Assembly (NCBI RefSeq): GCF_006438875.1
Contig: NZ_RCZH01000024.1
Coordinates: 1-64,000 of the forward strand
Origin: Flavobacterium pectinovorum
GTDB taxonomy: Bacteria > Bacteroidota > Bacteroidia > Flavobacteriales > Flavobacteriaceae
Length of the DNA: 64,000 nucleotides
Direction of reading: 5' to 3'
Numbering within the stretch: position 1 is the first letter of the stretch; each line of letters opens with the position of its first letter. This document shows, in pieces, positions 1 to 8,096 of this stretch. The notes beneath the pieces are model-generated. The model was given only the letters and a program-made list of their open reading frames with translations, was not told the DNA's origin and did no database searches. Position numbers and translations under genes: made by a program.

Positions 1-232
1 TGATATGCAAATAAACTTGATGTCCACGAATAGGAAAATCCTGAACCGTTATCTCCTCAAAGAATCCTTTTGAACTTAATTTAGATTCTCTGTATTCTTT
101 AGGTATTGAATTAATCTCTTTTAGATAAAGATGAAGTGTTTCACCTTCTTTTTTATAAGACGTGAGTTCAAAGTAGTCTACTATTATTTCAGGTAATAAT
201 AACTTAAGAAGGTCGATAAAAGAATCTTGCAT
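1..232 (-). CDS. ISAon1-type transposase, N-terminal protein (partial at the left edge)
   Basis: The reading frame begins with ATG at 230-232 on the minus strand and runs off the left edge after about 77 residues, with no stop. It starts MQDSFIDLLKLLLPE and later contains ITVQDFPIRGHQVYLHI. I recognise this as the small N-terminal protein of two-gene ISAon1-like transposases, common in Flavobacterium. In that family a second gene encoding the catalytic part follows, which would lie beyond the left edge. The short region before the start should hold one end of the element, but I could not define its terminal inverted repeat. tRNA-Asp lies about 340 bp away. The family name is from memory of similar proteins; that it is a transposase part is fairly secure. 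Confidence 0.7.
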   Translation of the reverse strand, partial: MQDSFIDLLKLLLPEIIVDYFELTSYKKEGETLHLYLKEINSIPKEYRESKLSSKGFFEEITVQDFPIRGHQVYLHI

Positions 233-293
233 TGGGGGTAATTTTAAAATACAAATATCTATATTTTAATATTTCTCCACAACAATATGTTTT

Positions 294-366
294 GACCCAA
301 GATTTCAACCTTGGGAGATAGATTTTGATGGATGTATTGTGACCCAATGATGGAAACCATTGGCAA
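294..366. repeat. Two adjacent REP-like hairpins
   Basis: Two similar units, each beginning TGACCCAA, lie side by side. The first forms CCCAAG(296-301)/CTTGGG(310-315). The second forms CCAATG(344-349)/CATTGG(358-363). Each loop contains a TTTCAA- or GGAAA-type sequence. The units look like dispersed REP-type repeats. Together with the hairpin at 403-433 they fill the space between the insertion-sequence fragment and tRNA-Asp; I see no gene there. Confidence 0.6.
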
Positions 367-402
367 TGTTTTAAAAGAGTATGTATATATTTATACGAAA
401 AA

Positions 403-433
403 CCTTTGTAAAAGTTCTAAGCTTTGACAAAGG
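403..433. repeat. CTTTG-family hairpin repeat
   Basis: An imperfect palindrome CCTTTGTAAAAG...CTTTGACAAAGG. Related copies lie at 7460-7490, 11943-11970 and 51798-51830, so this is one member of a dispersed family with arms of about 12-15 bp around a TTTAAA-like centre. This copy has no T-run and is probably not a terminator. Confidence 0.65.
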
Positions 434-518
434 GCGATGGATTCAGTTGGAATTTGGATTTTTAAAAGATTGGAATTTAGCTTTTTAAAAATATTTCAAA
501 TTTTATTCGCAAAAAACC

Positions 519-548
519 TTGCAGAACCCAGTTTCTATTGTATTTTTG
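519..548 (+). promoter_or_regulatory. Promoter of tRNA-Asp
   Basis: TTG at 519-521, a spacer of exactly 19 bases, then TATTTTTG at 541-548. This matches the Bacteroidota sigma consensus TTG-N19-TAnnTTTG. The mature tRNA begins 20 bases after the -7 element, which leaves a short 5' leader. Confidence 0.75.
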
Positions 549-567
549 CACTCACAATAACGCAGTT

Positions 568-641
568 GGTTTGGTAGTTCAGTTGGTTAGAATACATGCC
601 TGTCACGCATGGGGTCGCGGGTTCGAGTCCCGTCCAGACCG
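568..641 (+). tRNA. tRNA-Asp (GTC)
   Basis: A cloverleaf of 74 bases. The acceptor arms GGTTTGG (568-574) and CCAGACC (634-640) pair with one G-U. The anticodon stem is CATGC/GCATG around loop CTGTCAC, giving anticodon GTC at 602-604. The T arm contains GGTTCGAGTCC. The discriminator base is G. CCA is not fully encoded, since GCAAT follows. A consensus promoter precedes it and an intrinsic terminator follows. Confidence 0.97.
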
Positions 642-653
642 CAATATTGGAAG

Positions 654-687
654 AAGCCTTTCTTAACGGAAAGGCTTTTTTGTTTTT
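654..687 (+). terminator. Intrinsic terminator of tRNA-Asp
   Basis: Hairpin AAGCCTTT (654-661) / AAAGGCTT (670-677) followed by a T-rich tail, 13 bases after the tRNA. Confidence 0.85.
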
Positions 688-701
688 AAAGCAATTTGGA
701 A

Positions 702-853
702 TTTACCGCAAAGATCGCTAAGATTTTTTAAAGGTATGGTTTTATAAAAAAAACACACAAAGTTCGCAAAGCTTTGTGTCGATCTAGCTTTGCGAACTTT
801 GTGTTTTTCTATGCATAAAGTAAAATTAAATCTTAGCGATCTTTGCGGTTAAA
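702..853. repeat. Nested palindromic repeat (GCAAAG family)
   Basis: Outer arms at 702-728 and 828-853 (TTTACCGCAAAGATCGC... and its complement) enclose inner arms at 754-775 and 786-805 (ACACAAAGTTCGCAAAGCT and its complement). The whole could fold into a long branched hairpin. A related element lies at 52534-52705, with a different sequence at the tip of the inner hairpin. Confidence 0.75.
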
Positions 854-913
854 TTTTTACAATCCAGTTTTGGAATTTATTTCTTCTTATATTTATATAT
901 CATTATTACTTAA

Positions 914-1735
914 ATGGAAGAATTCAATAATAAAATTGAGCAGTATTACGTCAAAAAAGTAGATGCCGATAAAAAAAGTATTTATTGTCATCACGATTTG
1001 ATGGGCGAATTGTTTACTACAACTCATAAACACGATAAAGCACAACTGCTCTATGCCGAAGGCGATGTTGTTTTTGTAACAACCGAAACTAAAACCTATT
1101 TTTTACCAGCAAGACATCTTATTTGGATTCCAAATGGGGTTGTGCACAGTATTCATCCAAAATCTGAAAGTGTGATGATGCGAAATCTGTATTTCCCTGT
1201 CGAAAAAGGCGAAGATGCTTTTTATCAGAACGAAGGTATTTATCCCGTGAATAATTTATTGCTCCAAATGATGCTTTTTACCAATCAGTGGAATGGTGAT
1301 TTAAAGAAAGGTTCTCCAAATTATGTGATTGCAAAAGCCATCAAAGCAATATTACCGCAAATATGTCTGACCAATTTACCTTTAGAATTGCCTTTGCCAA
1401 AAGATGTGCGATTAAATAAAATCCTGCGTCATATTGAAAATAATCTGGGAGAAACGATTCTGTTTTCTGATGTGGCACATCAATTTGGTTATAGCGAACG
1501 CTCTTTGTATCGCTTGTTTCAAAAAGACCTTAATATGTCATTCATTCAATATTATACCATCAGAAGAATTTTGAAAGCTATCGAACTTCTGCTTGACAGA
1601 AAACTTTCCGTTAAAGAAGTTGCACAGGAAGTAGGTTATAGTAGTGTGCCGACATTCAGTAATACTTTCTTTAAAATCCTCGGACAACGACCTTCTGATT
1701 ACCTAAATGGTGAGAATATTTTAAAAAGCAGATAA
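914..1735 (+). CDS. AraC-family transcriptional regulator
   Basis: A cytoplasmic DNA-binding regulator of 273 residues. Residues 1-120 look like an AraC-type cupin sensor (HHDLMGELFTTTHKHDKAQL, then a WIPNGVVHS turn typical of the barrel). Residues about 170-265 form the double helix-turn-helix domain, with a first helix pair around LGETILFSDVAHQFGYSERS and a C-terminal signature ending GQRPSDYL. It is the nearest gene upstream of the TolC-HlyD-MFS operon and on the same strand, separated from it by a repeat array. Control of that efflux operon is a plausible inference but is not shown. No ligand can be predicted. The start was chosen because upstream sequence is AT-rich and non-coding. Confidence 0.88.
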   Translation: MEEFNNKIEQYYVKKVDADKKSIYCHHDLMGELFTTTHKHDKAQLLYAEGDVVFVTTETKTYFLPARHLIWIPNGVVHSIHPKSESVMMRNLYFPVEKGEDAFYQNEGIYPVNNLLLQMMLFTNQWNGDLKKGSPNYVIAKAIKAILPQICLTNLPLELPLPKDVRLNKILRHIENNLGETILFSDVAHQFGYSERSLYRLFQKDLNMSFIQYYTIRRILKAIELLLDRKLSVKEVAQEVGYSSVPTFSNTFFKILGQRPSDYLNGENILKSR

Positions 1736-1743
1736 AATTATTT

Positions 1744-2230
1744 CTCTCGCAGATTTTGCAGATTCGGCAGATTTTTTTTTATGTATTTTATGTGCTTGAT
1801 CTGCTAAATCTGCGAGAGAAAAAAATATTTCACGCAGATTTTGCTGATTTAAGCAGATTCGCGCCAATTTATTTTTTATAATTATCTGCAATATCTGCTT
1901 AAATCTTTTTTAAATCTGCGTGAAAAAATAAAAATATAATTGCCCACGGATTTTACTGATATAGACAGGTTTTTTTTAAAATTCTACACGATCTGTTTTA
2001 ATAGTTTTGAAACTGCTTAATAAAAAAAATATTTCACGAAGATCTGGCAGATTTAAGCAGATTTACGCCGATTTATTTTTATAATTATCTGCAATATCTG
2101 CTTTAATCTTTTTAAATCTGCGAGAGAAAAAAAATATTTCACGCAGATTTTGCAGATTTAAGCAGATTCGCGCCGATTTTATTTTATAATTATCTGCTAG
2201 ACTCTGCTTAAATCCTTTTAAATCTGCGTG
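1744..2230. repeat. Array of four CTGC-type palindromic repeats
   Basis: Four imperfect palindromes of 75-95 bp lie in a row: 1744-1818, 1831-1922, 2035-2123 and 2140-2230. Each begins near CACGCAGATTTTGCAGATTT and ends with the complement, AAATCTGCGTG or AAATCTGCGAG. The central part of the last three is nearly the same (GCGCCGATTT...TATAATTATCTGC). A fifth copy lies at 6575-6665, beyond the efflux operon, so that operon is bracketed by the family. The array fills the space between the AraC gene and the TolC gene. The only open frame within it (2063-2269, minus) is repeat translation. Confidence 0.8.
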
Positions 2231-2405
2231 AAACCTTTGAATCATGCTGTATTTTTTAATGCACTGCATTCCAGTATTTTAATATAACGTTTTCGGAAAA
2301 TATAATTTTAACATTTGTCCGAAATGAATATGTTATTGACTTTTTAGAATTATCAGTCACCAAAAAAATGCAGGAACTTTGCACTATTAAAATATTCATA
2401 TATTC

Positions 2406-3764
2406 ATGTTCCTTAAAATAACAAATTCTACAGAAGATTGTTTTCTCAAAATCGTGTTGATATTCTTAATCATATTGACATTTAATGGGTTACAAGCTCA
2501 GGAAATTCATTCGGTTTCTTTGAATGAAGCGGTGAAACTGGCTAAAGAAAACAATAAAAAAATCCTTAGATCTCAATTAGAGACGGCGCTCTCTGAGCAA
2601 AACATCAAAGAAAGAAAAGAACTCCGTTTGCCGGATATCGAATTAAACGGCGAATATTCCAGAATTACCAATATTACGGAATTCAAAGGAAATGGTTTTC
2701 TAAATGGTAAAGAAGTAACGAAGGCGATTCCGGAGATTTATCAGGTGAATTCTACTTTTAAAATGCCAATTTATGCCGGTAATAAAATCAATAACGCCAT
2801 CAAAATTGCCAATCAGGAAAATGAAATCGCCAAAATAAAAACTGAAAAGACCGAAAATGATATTGAGCTCGAAGTCGTGGCAAATTATCTGGCGATTTAT
2901 AAAATGTTGGAACTTCAGAAGATTTTTGAAGAAAACATCAAAGAAGAAAAAAGCCGATTAAAAGAAGTTCAATCACTTCAAAAACACGGAACGGTAACTA
3001 AAAATGAAGTTATTAGAGCCGAATTACAGCTTTCGGACCGTGAATTAAACTCGCTGACAAATTCTAAAAATATAAAAATCGCATTACATGATTTAAAAAC
3101 TTTGATTCAGATTCCTGAAAACGAAGAAGTGGCAATTGATACTATCGCGACTATTGATAAAATGAACAATTTGGATCCTTATAATTTTTATTTGGAAAAA
3201 GCTTTTCAGAACGAAGAAATGCGAATCGCAAGTCAGGAATTAAACATCAAAAAAACGGAATTAAAATTGGTTAAAGCAAATTATCTGCCAACGGTAAACT
3301 TCTTTGGGAATTATGGTTTTTATTATCCTAACTATAAATTTTTTCCGCCAAATCCGTATTTGTACACTTTAGGGCAAATTGGTATCGAAGCACATTTTGA
3401 TATTTCGGCTTTGTATAAAAACAAGACCAAAGTGCAACAAGCTACCACACAAATCGAATGGCAAAAAATGCAGTCTGAAATTACAAAAGATGAAATTCAG
3501 GATAAGCTGTTTAAAGAACATACGCAATATCAGGAAATCCTTGAAAAATTTGTGGTTGTGGATAAAGCTTTGGATTTAGCCAATGAAAATTACCGAATCG
3601 TAAAACTAAAATACCTCAATCAATTGGTTTTGATAACCGAAATGGTCGATGCGGATAATGCTTTATTACAGGCGAAATACAATAAGATTTCTACCCGATT
3701 GGATGCTGTTCTTAAACATTATGAATTGTTGCATACCGCGGGGATTATGCCGAATGAGATTTAG
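2406..3764 (+). CDS. TolC-family outer membrane efflux protein
   Basis: The outer membrane channel of a tripartite export system, 452 residues. The N-terminus carries a hydrophobic export signal (FLKIVLIFLIILTFNG, cleavage likely after LQAQ near residue 32). The remainder shows the long helical, Gln/Glu/Lys-rich pattern and the two internal repeats typical of TolC proteins, with SLNEAVKLAKENNKKI opening the first and RLDAVLKHYELLHTAGI near the end. The HlyD-type adaptor and the EmrB-type pump follow on the same strand, 100 and 1 bases apart, so the three genes form one export operon. The substrate is unknown; pumps with this pairing usually expel toxic organic compounds. The first ATG gives 12 residues before the hydrophobic core. 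Confidence 0.92.
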   Translation: MFLKITNSTEDCFLKIVLIFLIILTFNGLQAQEIHSVSLNEAVKLAKENNKKILRSQLETALSEQNIKERKELRLPDIELNGEYSRITNITEFKGNGFLNGKEVTKAIPEIYQVNSTFKMPIYAGNKINNAIKIANQENEIAKIKTEKTENDIELEVVANYLAIYKMLELQKIFEENIKEEKSRLKEVQSLQKHGTVTKNEVIRAELQLSDRELNSLTNSKNIKIALHDLKTLIQIPENEEVAIDTIATIDKMNNLDPYNFYLEKAFQNEEMRIASQELNIKKTELKLVKANYLPTVNFFGNYGFYYPNYKFFPPNPYLYTLGQIGIEAHFDISALYKNKTKVQQATTQIEWQKMQSEITKDEIQDKLFKEHTQYQEILEKFVVVDKALDLANENYRIVKLKYLNQLVLITEMVDADNALLQAKYNKISTRLDAVLKHYELLHTAGIMPNEI

Positions 3765-3864
3765 AGGTTTTAGAAGAAAGAGGCAAGAAGAAAGATGTTG
3801 CGGAAAAGATGTTGGAATCTAGAAAATAGAGTAAAGAAAATAGAAATAAAGAATATAAAATAAT

Positions 3865-4917
3865 ATGGTTAAGATAAAAAATGAAACTCGAAGAAACAGA
3901 ACGTTTCATGTATTAATAACAATTATTGCTTGCGTATTGGTTGCAAGCGGAATCATTTTAGGGATTTGGTTTTATGTGTTCAATAGCAATCACGAAGAAA
4001 CTAATGATGCACAGGTAGAACAATACGTAACGCCTATTATGTCCAGAATTACAGGATATGTTCAGGAAGTTCGTTTTGATGAAAATCAGTTTGTGCACAA
4101 AGGAGATACTTTGGTAATTATTGATAATAGAGAATACAAATCAAAACTGAATGTGGCTCTTGCCGATGTTCAAAGTGCGGAACAAAGCAGCGTTGTTGCC
4201 CAGAGAAATGTGGCGACAACAGCAAGTACAACTACAATTGGCGAATCGCAATTGGCGGCGGCAAAAACCAATCTTTGGAAAACGAAATTAGAATACGAAC
4301 GTTATCAGGCTTTGGTGAAAGACGAAGCGGCAACATCGCAACAATTAGAGAAAGTGCGAGCAGATTACGAATCGGCGCAGGCACATTTTCAGGAAATGCG
4401 AGATCGAATTCAGTCTTCAAACTTAAGTACATCTCAGGCGCAGGCAAATGTTCCTACAACGCAAACCAATATCGCGTCAAAACAAGCTGTGGCAGACAAT
4501 GCGGCATTGTTTCTTTCATACACCATAATTACGGCGCCTTATGACGGTTGGGTTGGTAAAAGAACTTTGCAGCCGGGACAAATGGTCAAAGAAGGACAAT
4601 CGTTACTTTCTATAGTAAGTAAAGAAAAATGGATTACAGCCAATTTTAAAGAAACGCAATTACAATATTTAACCGTTGGACAGGAAGTTCGCATTCAGGC
4701 AGATGCTTTGAGCGGTAAAGAATTTACAGGAATTATTACTTCGTTATCTCCTGCAAGTGGTGCACGATTTTCGTTATTGCCACCGGATAATGCAACAGGA
4801 AACTTTGTGAAAATTGAACAAAGAATTCCAGTTAGAATTCAATTGAAAGAAACCAATAAACAAGCTGACTTTTTAAGAGCCGGAATGAATATCACGGTTA
4901 TTGCAGAGCATAATTAA
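3865..4917 (+). CDS. HlyD/EmrA-family periplasmic adaptor of an efflux pump
   Basis: A membrane fusion protein of 350 residues that links the inner membrane pump to the TolC channel. One transmembrane helix lies at about residues 14-36. The biotinyl-lipoyl half-motif follows (ITGYVQEVRFDENQFVHKGD, about 55-75), then a coiled-coil hairpin rich in Ala, Gln and Glu (about 80-190), the second lipoyl half (APYDGWVGKRTLQPGQMVKE, about 222-241) and a beta-barrel domain to the end. The NDAQVEQYV segment after the membrane helix is typical of EmrA-like adaptors. The stop codon lies one base before the start of the pump gene, indicating translational coupling. Confidence 0.93.
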   Translation: MVKIKNETRRNRTFHVLITIIACVLVASGIILGIWFYVFNSNHEETNDAQVEQYVTPIMSRITGYVQEVRFDENQFVHKGDTLVIIDNREYKSKLNVALADVQSAEQSSVVAQRNVATTASTTTIGESQLAAAKTNLWKTKLEYERYQALVKDEAATSQQLEKVRADYESAQAHFQEMRDRIQSSNLSTSQAQANVPTTQTNIASKQAVADNAALFLSYTIITAPYDGWVGKRTLQPGQMVKEGQSLLSIVSKEKWITANFKETQLQYLTVGQEVRIQADALSGKEFTGIITSLSPASGARFSLLPPDNATGNFVKIEQRIPVRIQLKETNKQADFLRAGMNITVIAEHN

Positions 4918-4918
4918 A

Positions 4919-6502
4919 ATGGAAGATAAAAGTATTTTTAAATCCTGGGTTCCAAAATGGGCAATCATTATTATTTTGTTTGTCTGTCTCTTGCATTCCA
5001 TGATTTTATTGGGAGTTTATACTTCAAACGTAACATATGCAGCAAGTTTTCTTGACATTGAGCCCGAAGATTTACAGTTTGCGATGTGCGTAACGTATGG
5101 AACTTTGTTGGCAACGATTTTGATCGAAAGTAGATTTTCGAGTTTTTTTCCCGCAAAGAATTATCTGATGGCGGTTTATTCCGTAATCGGAATTACGATA
5201 ATTTCATCGGCATATATTACCAATTTTTATGTCTTTTTATTGCTTAGAGTTGCCGAAGGAATTTTAATGGCGCTTCCGGTAATTACGATCAGACAATTAT
5301 TGATTGAGCAGTTTAATTCTAAAAATGCCATCATAATAGGTTTCTCCTTTTATTACGGATCATTGTTATTGTCAACGCCTTTTATCATGAATATTGCCGT
5401 TTGGTTTCTGGATCATTACGATTGGAAATACATGCTGTATGTTTCGGGCGGACTTCAGGTTTTGAATGTCTTTTTGATATTGGTGACTTTTCGCGGACAT
5501 AGAATCACAAAGAAAATTCCGTTGTATCAAATCGACTGGATAAGTTATATTTTGGTTCTAACGGCGATTCTCTGCGGCGCATACTTTTTTGTTTATGCCG
5601 AAAAAAAATATTGGTTTGAGTCTTCTCATATGGTTTTAATATTGATGACTGCGTTAATTACGGGAGGTTTATTCATATTTAAAGAACTTTTGGTAAAAAG
5701 ACCAACCTTTAATTTTGAAGTCTTTAAATATGCCAATCTCCGAATTGGGTTTTTATTATTTTTTCTTTTTTATATTAGTAGAGCAACGCTAAGTCTTTGT
5801 CATTCGGCGATGTTTTCAATCTGGAATTGGGATCCATCCCGAGTTGCGGGTGTGCAATACATTAACGGATTAGGAAATGTAATAGGATTAATTTTAGCTG
5901 CTTATTTCCTGATGAAATCTGTTTCGACCAAGATTATTTTCATGATCGGATTTTCGCTAATTGCGTTATTTCACTTTTGGTTTACGTTTCTTTTTGTTCC
6001 TGATGTCGCTTTATCAGATATTATAATTCCGTATGTTTTACAAGGTATTGGCGTTGGATTTTTGTTTGTTCCGTTAATTTTGTTTACTACATCTTCGGTT
6101 CCGGCAAAAATGGCGGTTTCTTCTGGTATTGTTGGGGTTTCTGGACGTTTCTGGGGAAGTACAATTGGATTTTGTGTCATGCAGAATGCAATGGTATTTC
6201 TGAATAAAAAACACTTCTTGAAGTTAAGTCAGTTCGTAACCGGAGATAATCCGCAAGCTCAGGAAACAATCGCTAAAACCGCCCAAAGTTTCGCAGCAAA
6301 AGGATATTCGCTTGACGAATCAAATACATTGGCACTCAAAAAAGTTTTTAGCACCGTTGCAAAACAATCAACTTTACTTGCAGATATGGAAATTTATACC
6401 ATCGTAGGGTATAGTCTTGTCGTTTTAATTATTCTGATTGCGTGTAATCAGCATTTAAAACAAACGATGACATTGGTTAAAAGTAAGATTTGGATAGGCT
6501 GA
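4919..6502 (+). CDS. MFS transporter, EmrB/DHA2-type efflux pump
   Basis: An inner membrane proton-coupled exporter of 527 residues with about 14 hydrophobic segments, as expected for the 14-helix DHA2 group. I placed the start at ATG 4919 (MEDKSIFKSWVPKW), directly behind the stop of the adaptor gene; an ATG at 4901 lies inside that gene and is less likely. A loop of about 70 residues before the last helix (NPQAQETIAKTAQSFAAKGY) is characteristic of EmrB-like proteins. It is the last gene of the TolC-HlyD-MFS operon. A repeat of the 1744-2230 family follows the stop codon. The substrate is unknown. Confidence 0.9.
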   Translation: MEDKSIFKSWVPKWAIIIILFVCLLHSMILLGVYTSNVTYAASFLDIEPEDLQFAMCVTYGTLLATILIESRFSSFFPAKNYLMAVYSVIGITIISSAYITNFYVFLLLRVAEGILMALPVITIRQLLIEQFNSKNAIIIGFSFYYGSLLLSTPFIMNIAVWFLDHYDWKYMLYVSGGLQVLNVFLILVTFRGHRITKKIPLYQIDWISYILVLTAILCGAYFFVYAEKKYWFESSHMVLILMTALITGGLFIFKELLVKRPTFNFEVFKYANLRIGFLLFFLFYISRATLSLCHSAMFSIWNWDPSRVAGVQYINGLGNVIGLILAAYFLMKSVSTKIIFMIGFSLIALFHFWFTFLFVPDVALSDIIIPYVLQGIGVGFLFVPLILFTTSSVPAKMAVSSGIVGVSGRFWGSTIGFCVMQNAMVFLNKKHFLKLSQFVTGDNPQAQETIAKTAQSFAAKGYSLDESNTLALKKVFSTVAKQSTLLADMEIYTIVGYSLVVLIILIACNQHLKQTMTLVKSKIWIG

Positions 6503-6574
6503 TTTAATCTCGCAAAGACGCGAAGTCGCAAAGTTTTTTTAAGCCACAAATTAGAAGATTAAAAAAGATTTTTT

Positions 6575-6665
6575 CACGCAGATTTTGCAGATTTAAGCAG
6601 ATTTATTTTTAATTAATTATAATATTATCTGCGCATATCTGCTTAAATCTTTTTAAATCTGCGTG
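6575..6665. repeat. CTGC-type palindromic repeat, fifth copy
   Basis: The same 90 bp palindrome as the array at 1744-2230: it begins CACGCAGATTTTGCAGATTT and ends AAATCTGCGTG. It lies in the 250-base gap between the MFS gene and the HAD gene, directly behind the efflux operon, where it could also act as a transcript-end hairpin. Confidence 0.8.
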
Positions 6666-6753
6666 AAACAAAAAACTTAGCGATTCTCTGTGAAAAACCT
6701 CTGTGCAACTCTGCGGAAAAACTTATCTTGCAACCGTTAAAAAATAAAATATA

Positions 6754-7413
6754 ATGAAGCAGCAATGTGTTATTTTTGATATGGATGGCGTGATTTCTCA
6801 CACAAATCCGCATCATGTAAAGGCTTTCGAGGCATTTTTTGATAAATACCAAGTTCCGTATACAAACGAAGAGTTTGAAGAACATATGTACGGAAAACAT
6901 AATAGTTATATTATGACGCATTTCTTCAAGCGCCCAATTGCGGGAGAAGAGCTTATAAAACTCGAAGACGAAAAAGAAGCCATGTTCCGTGAGATTTATA
7001 AAGACAAAGTCGATACGATTCCGCATTATTTGGAGTTTTTAGGCGAATTGAAATCTCGAGGTTTTAAAACTGCTGTTGCAACATCGGCTCCGCGCGCCAA
7101 TCTTGATTTGATTATAAGCGCCTTAAATATCGCTGACAAAATGGATTCTATGATGTCAAGCGAAGACGTAACGTTTCATAAACCAAATCCCGAAGTATAT
7201 CTGGAATCTGCTAGACGTGTTGGAGTTTCTCCGTCTGATTGTGTGGTTTTCGAAGATTCATTTTCGGGAGTTACAGCGGGATTAAATGCGGGAATGAAAG
7301 TTGTTGGCGTTTTGAGTACACATACAAAAGAATATTTGCCGCCCTGTAGCTTTTATATCAATGATTACAGCGAAATTAATGTCGATAAGATTTTAGAATT
7401 ATTAAACAGCTAA
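6754..7413 (+). CDS. HAD-superfamily phosphatase, beta-phosphoglucomutase-like
   Basis: A cytoplasmic hydrolase of 219 residues. HAD motif I is FDMDGV with the nucleophile Asp9 and the acid/base Asp11. Motif II is the Ser/Thr in VATSAP (about residue 108). Motif III is the Lys in FHKPNPEVY (about 145). Motif IV is VVFEDSFSG (about 165). The helical cap between motifs I and II is the subclass I type found in phosphoglycolate phosphatases and beta-phosphoglucomutases. The exact substrate cannot be read from sequence. It stands alone: the efflux operon precedes it across a repeat and a hairpin with a T-run follows at 7460-7497. Two other HAD proteins in the window (49842 and 61379) are only distantly similar. 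Confidence 0.85.
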   Translation: MKQQCVIFDMDGVISHTNPHHVKAFEAFFDKYQVPYTNEEFEEHMYGKHNSYIMTHFFKRPIAGEELIKLEDEKEAMFREIYKDKVDTIPHYLEFLGELKSRGFKTAVATSAPRANLDLIISALNIADKMDSMMSSEDVTFHKPNPEVYLESARRVGVSPSDCVVFEDSFSGVTAGLNAGMKVVGVLSTHTKEYLPPCSFYINDYSEINVDKILELLNS

Positions 7414-7420
7414 AATTTTA

Positions 7421-7448
7421 AACCATTTAAGAAATATAAGTTCATTTA
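7421..7448. repeat. ATGAACTT-family short palindrome
   Basis: ACCATTTAAGAAATATAAGT followed by TCATTTAAG. Related sequences in the opposite sense lie at 27108-27134 and 35131-35156. It is a short dispersed intergenic repeat with imperfect inverted arms. Confidence 0.5.
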
Positions 7449-7459
7449 AGTACGATAGA

Positions 7460-7497
7460 CCTTTGTCAAAGTTTAAAACTTTTACAAAGGTTTTTTT
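7460..7497 (+). terminator. Hairpin terminator of the HAD gene (CTTTG-family repeat)
   Basis: CCTTTGTCAAAG...CTTTTACAAAGG followed by seven T, 46 bases behind the HAD stop codon. The hairpin belongs to the dispersed family also seen at 403, 11943 and 51798, so a mobile or spreading repeat appears to serve as terminator here. Confidence 0.7.
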
Positions 7498-7521
7498 GTG
7501 AAATTTTGTGACCACAAAGTT

Positions 7522-7623
7522 TGTCATTTCGAGGAACGAGAAATCCTCGCAAGTAACTCCGCAACGAGATTCCAATTTTTGTCGAGCTTCTCGCGAGGAT
7601 TTCTCCCTTCGCTCGAAATGACA
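7522..7623. repeat. REP-type inverted repeat (TCATTTCGAG family)
   Basis: The left arm TGTCATTTCGAGGAACGAG plus AAATCCTCGC pairs with the right arm GCGAGGATTTCTCCCTTCGC plus TCGAAATGACA, leaving a loop of about 40 bases. This is the GTCATTTCGA-type intergenic repeat seen in many Bacteroidota genomes. A frame translated across it (7466-7660, minus) is not a gene. Confidence 0.75.
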
Positions 7624-7670
7624 AGCTTGGCGGATTTAGCTTATTAAAGTAAATGTGCATAATTTGAATA

Positions 7671-7699
7671 GCCTTCAGTTTTAACTGGAGGTTTTTTTA
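7671..7699 (+). terminator. Hairpin with T-run between convergent genes
   Basis: GCCTTCAGTTTTAACTGGAGG folds into a short hairpin and is followed by T7. It lies just before the 3' end of the minus-strand gene 7747-8079 and reads best as a plus-strand terminator. Confidence 0.6.
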
Positions 7700-7746
7700 T
7701 GTTTTGAAAGAAAGGCTTTAGGCGAAATTTATTCTAATAACAAGTG

Positions 7747-8079
7747 TTATAGAACCCCTAATGTGATTAATAATCCCATAATTAAAAAGAAAACGGATGA
7801 GCTTAACAGAAACCATAGAATTTTTGGAAGAAGCTTTATTTTTAAACCCCCAATTATTGAAATAGAATTGATAAAAGAAAAAACGACAAGTAATAAACAC
7901 AAAATTAAAGCACCAAAACTTCCATATTCATATATCCATCGAAATTCCTGAGAAAATCTAAATCTCTCAATATAACGTTTTGTTAAACAGCTCAAAAGAA
8001 ACAAAACAGGAATTGCAATAGCAAATTTCTGTGTTAGATCAAGATTATAATATTTTTTTAATCTACTGTTTTGCATCAC
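7747..8079 (-). CDS. Small membrane protein of unknown function
   Basis: A protein of 110 residues with three hydrophobic segments (about residues 18-34, 51-70 and 86-108) and a basic N-terminus, MMQNSRLKKYYNLDLTQKF. I do not recognise a family. It lies 17 bases behind the repaired end of the YcxB-like gene and on the same strand as the XRE regulator, so the three probably share a transcript: regulator, YcxB-like protein, this protein. The composition resembles the neighbouring accessory genes. The first two ATG codons are adjacent and either could be used. Confidence 0.6.
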   Translation of the reverse strand: MMQNSRLKKYYNLDLTQKFAIAIPVLFLLSCLTKRYIERFRFSQEFRWIYEYGSFGALILCLLLVVFSFINSISIIGGLKIKLLPKILWFLLSSSVFFLIMGLLITLGVL

Positions 8080-8096
8080 TTTATTATATAGAGAAT

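Noticed and set aside
1744-2230. CRISPR array
   Set aside because: The units are palindromes of 75-95 bp with unequal spacing and no short identical repeats with unique spacers; no cas genes are nearby.
2063-2269. Minus-strand open frame of 68 residues
   Set aside because: It lies wholly in the palindromic repeat array and its protein is a translation of the repeat units.
7466-7660. Minus-strand open frame of 64 residues
   Set aside because: It spans a REP-type inverted repeat and a terminator hairpin; no coding character.
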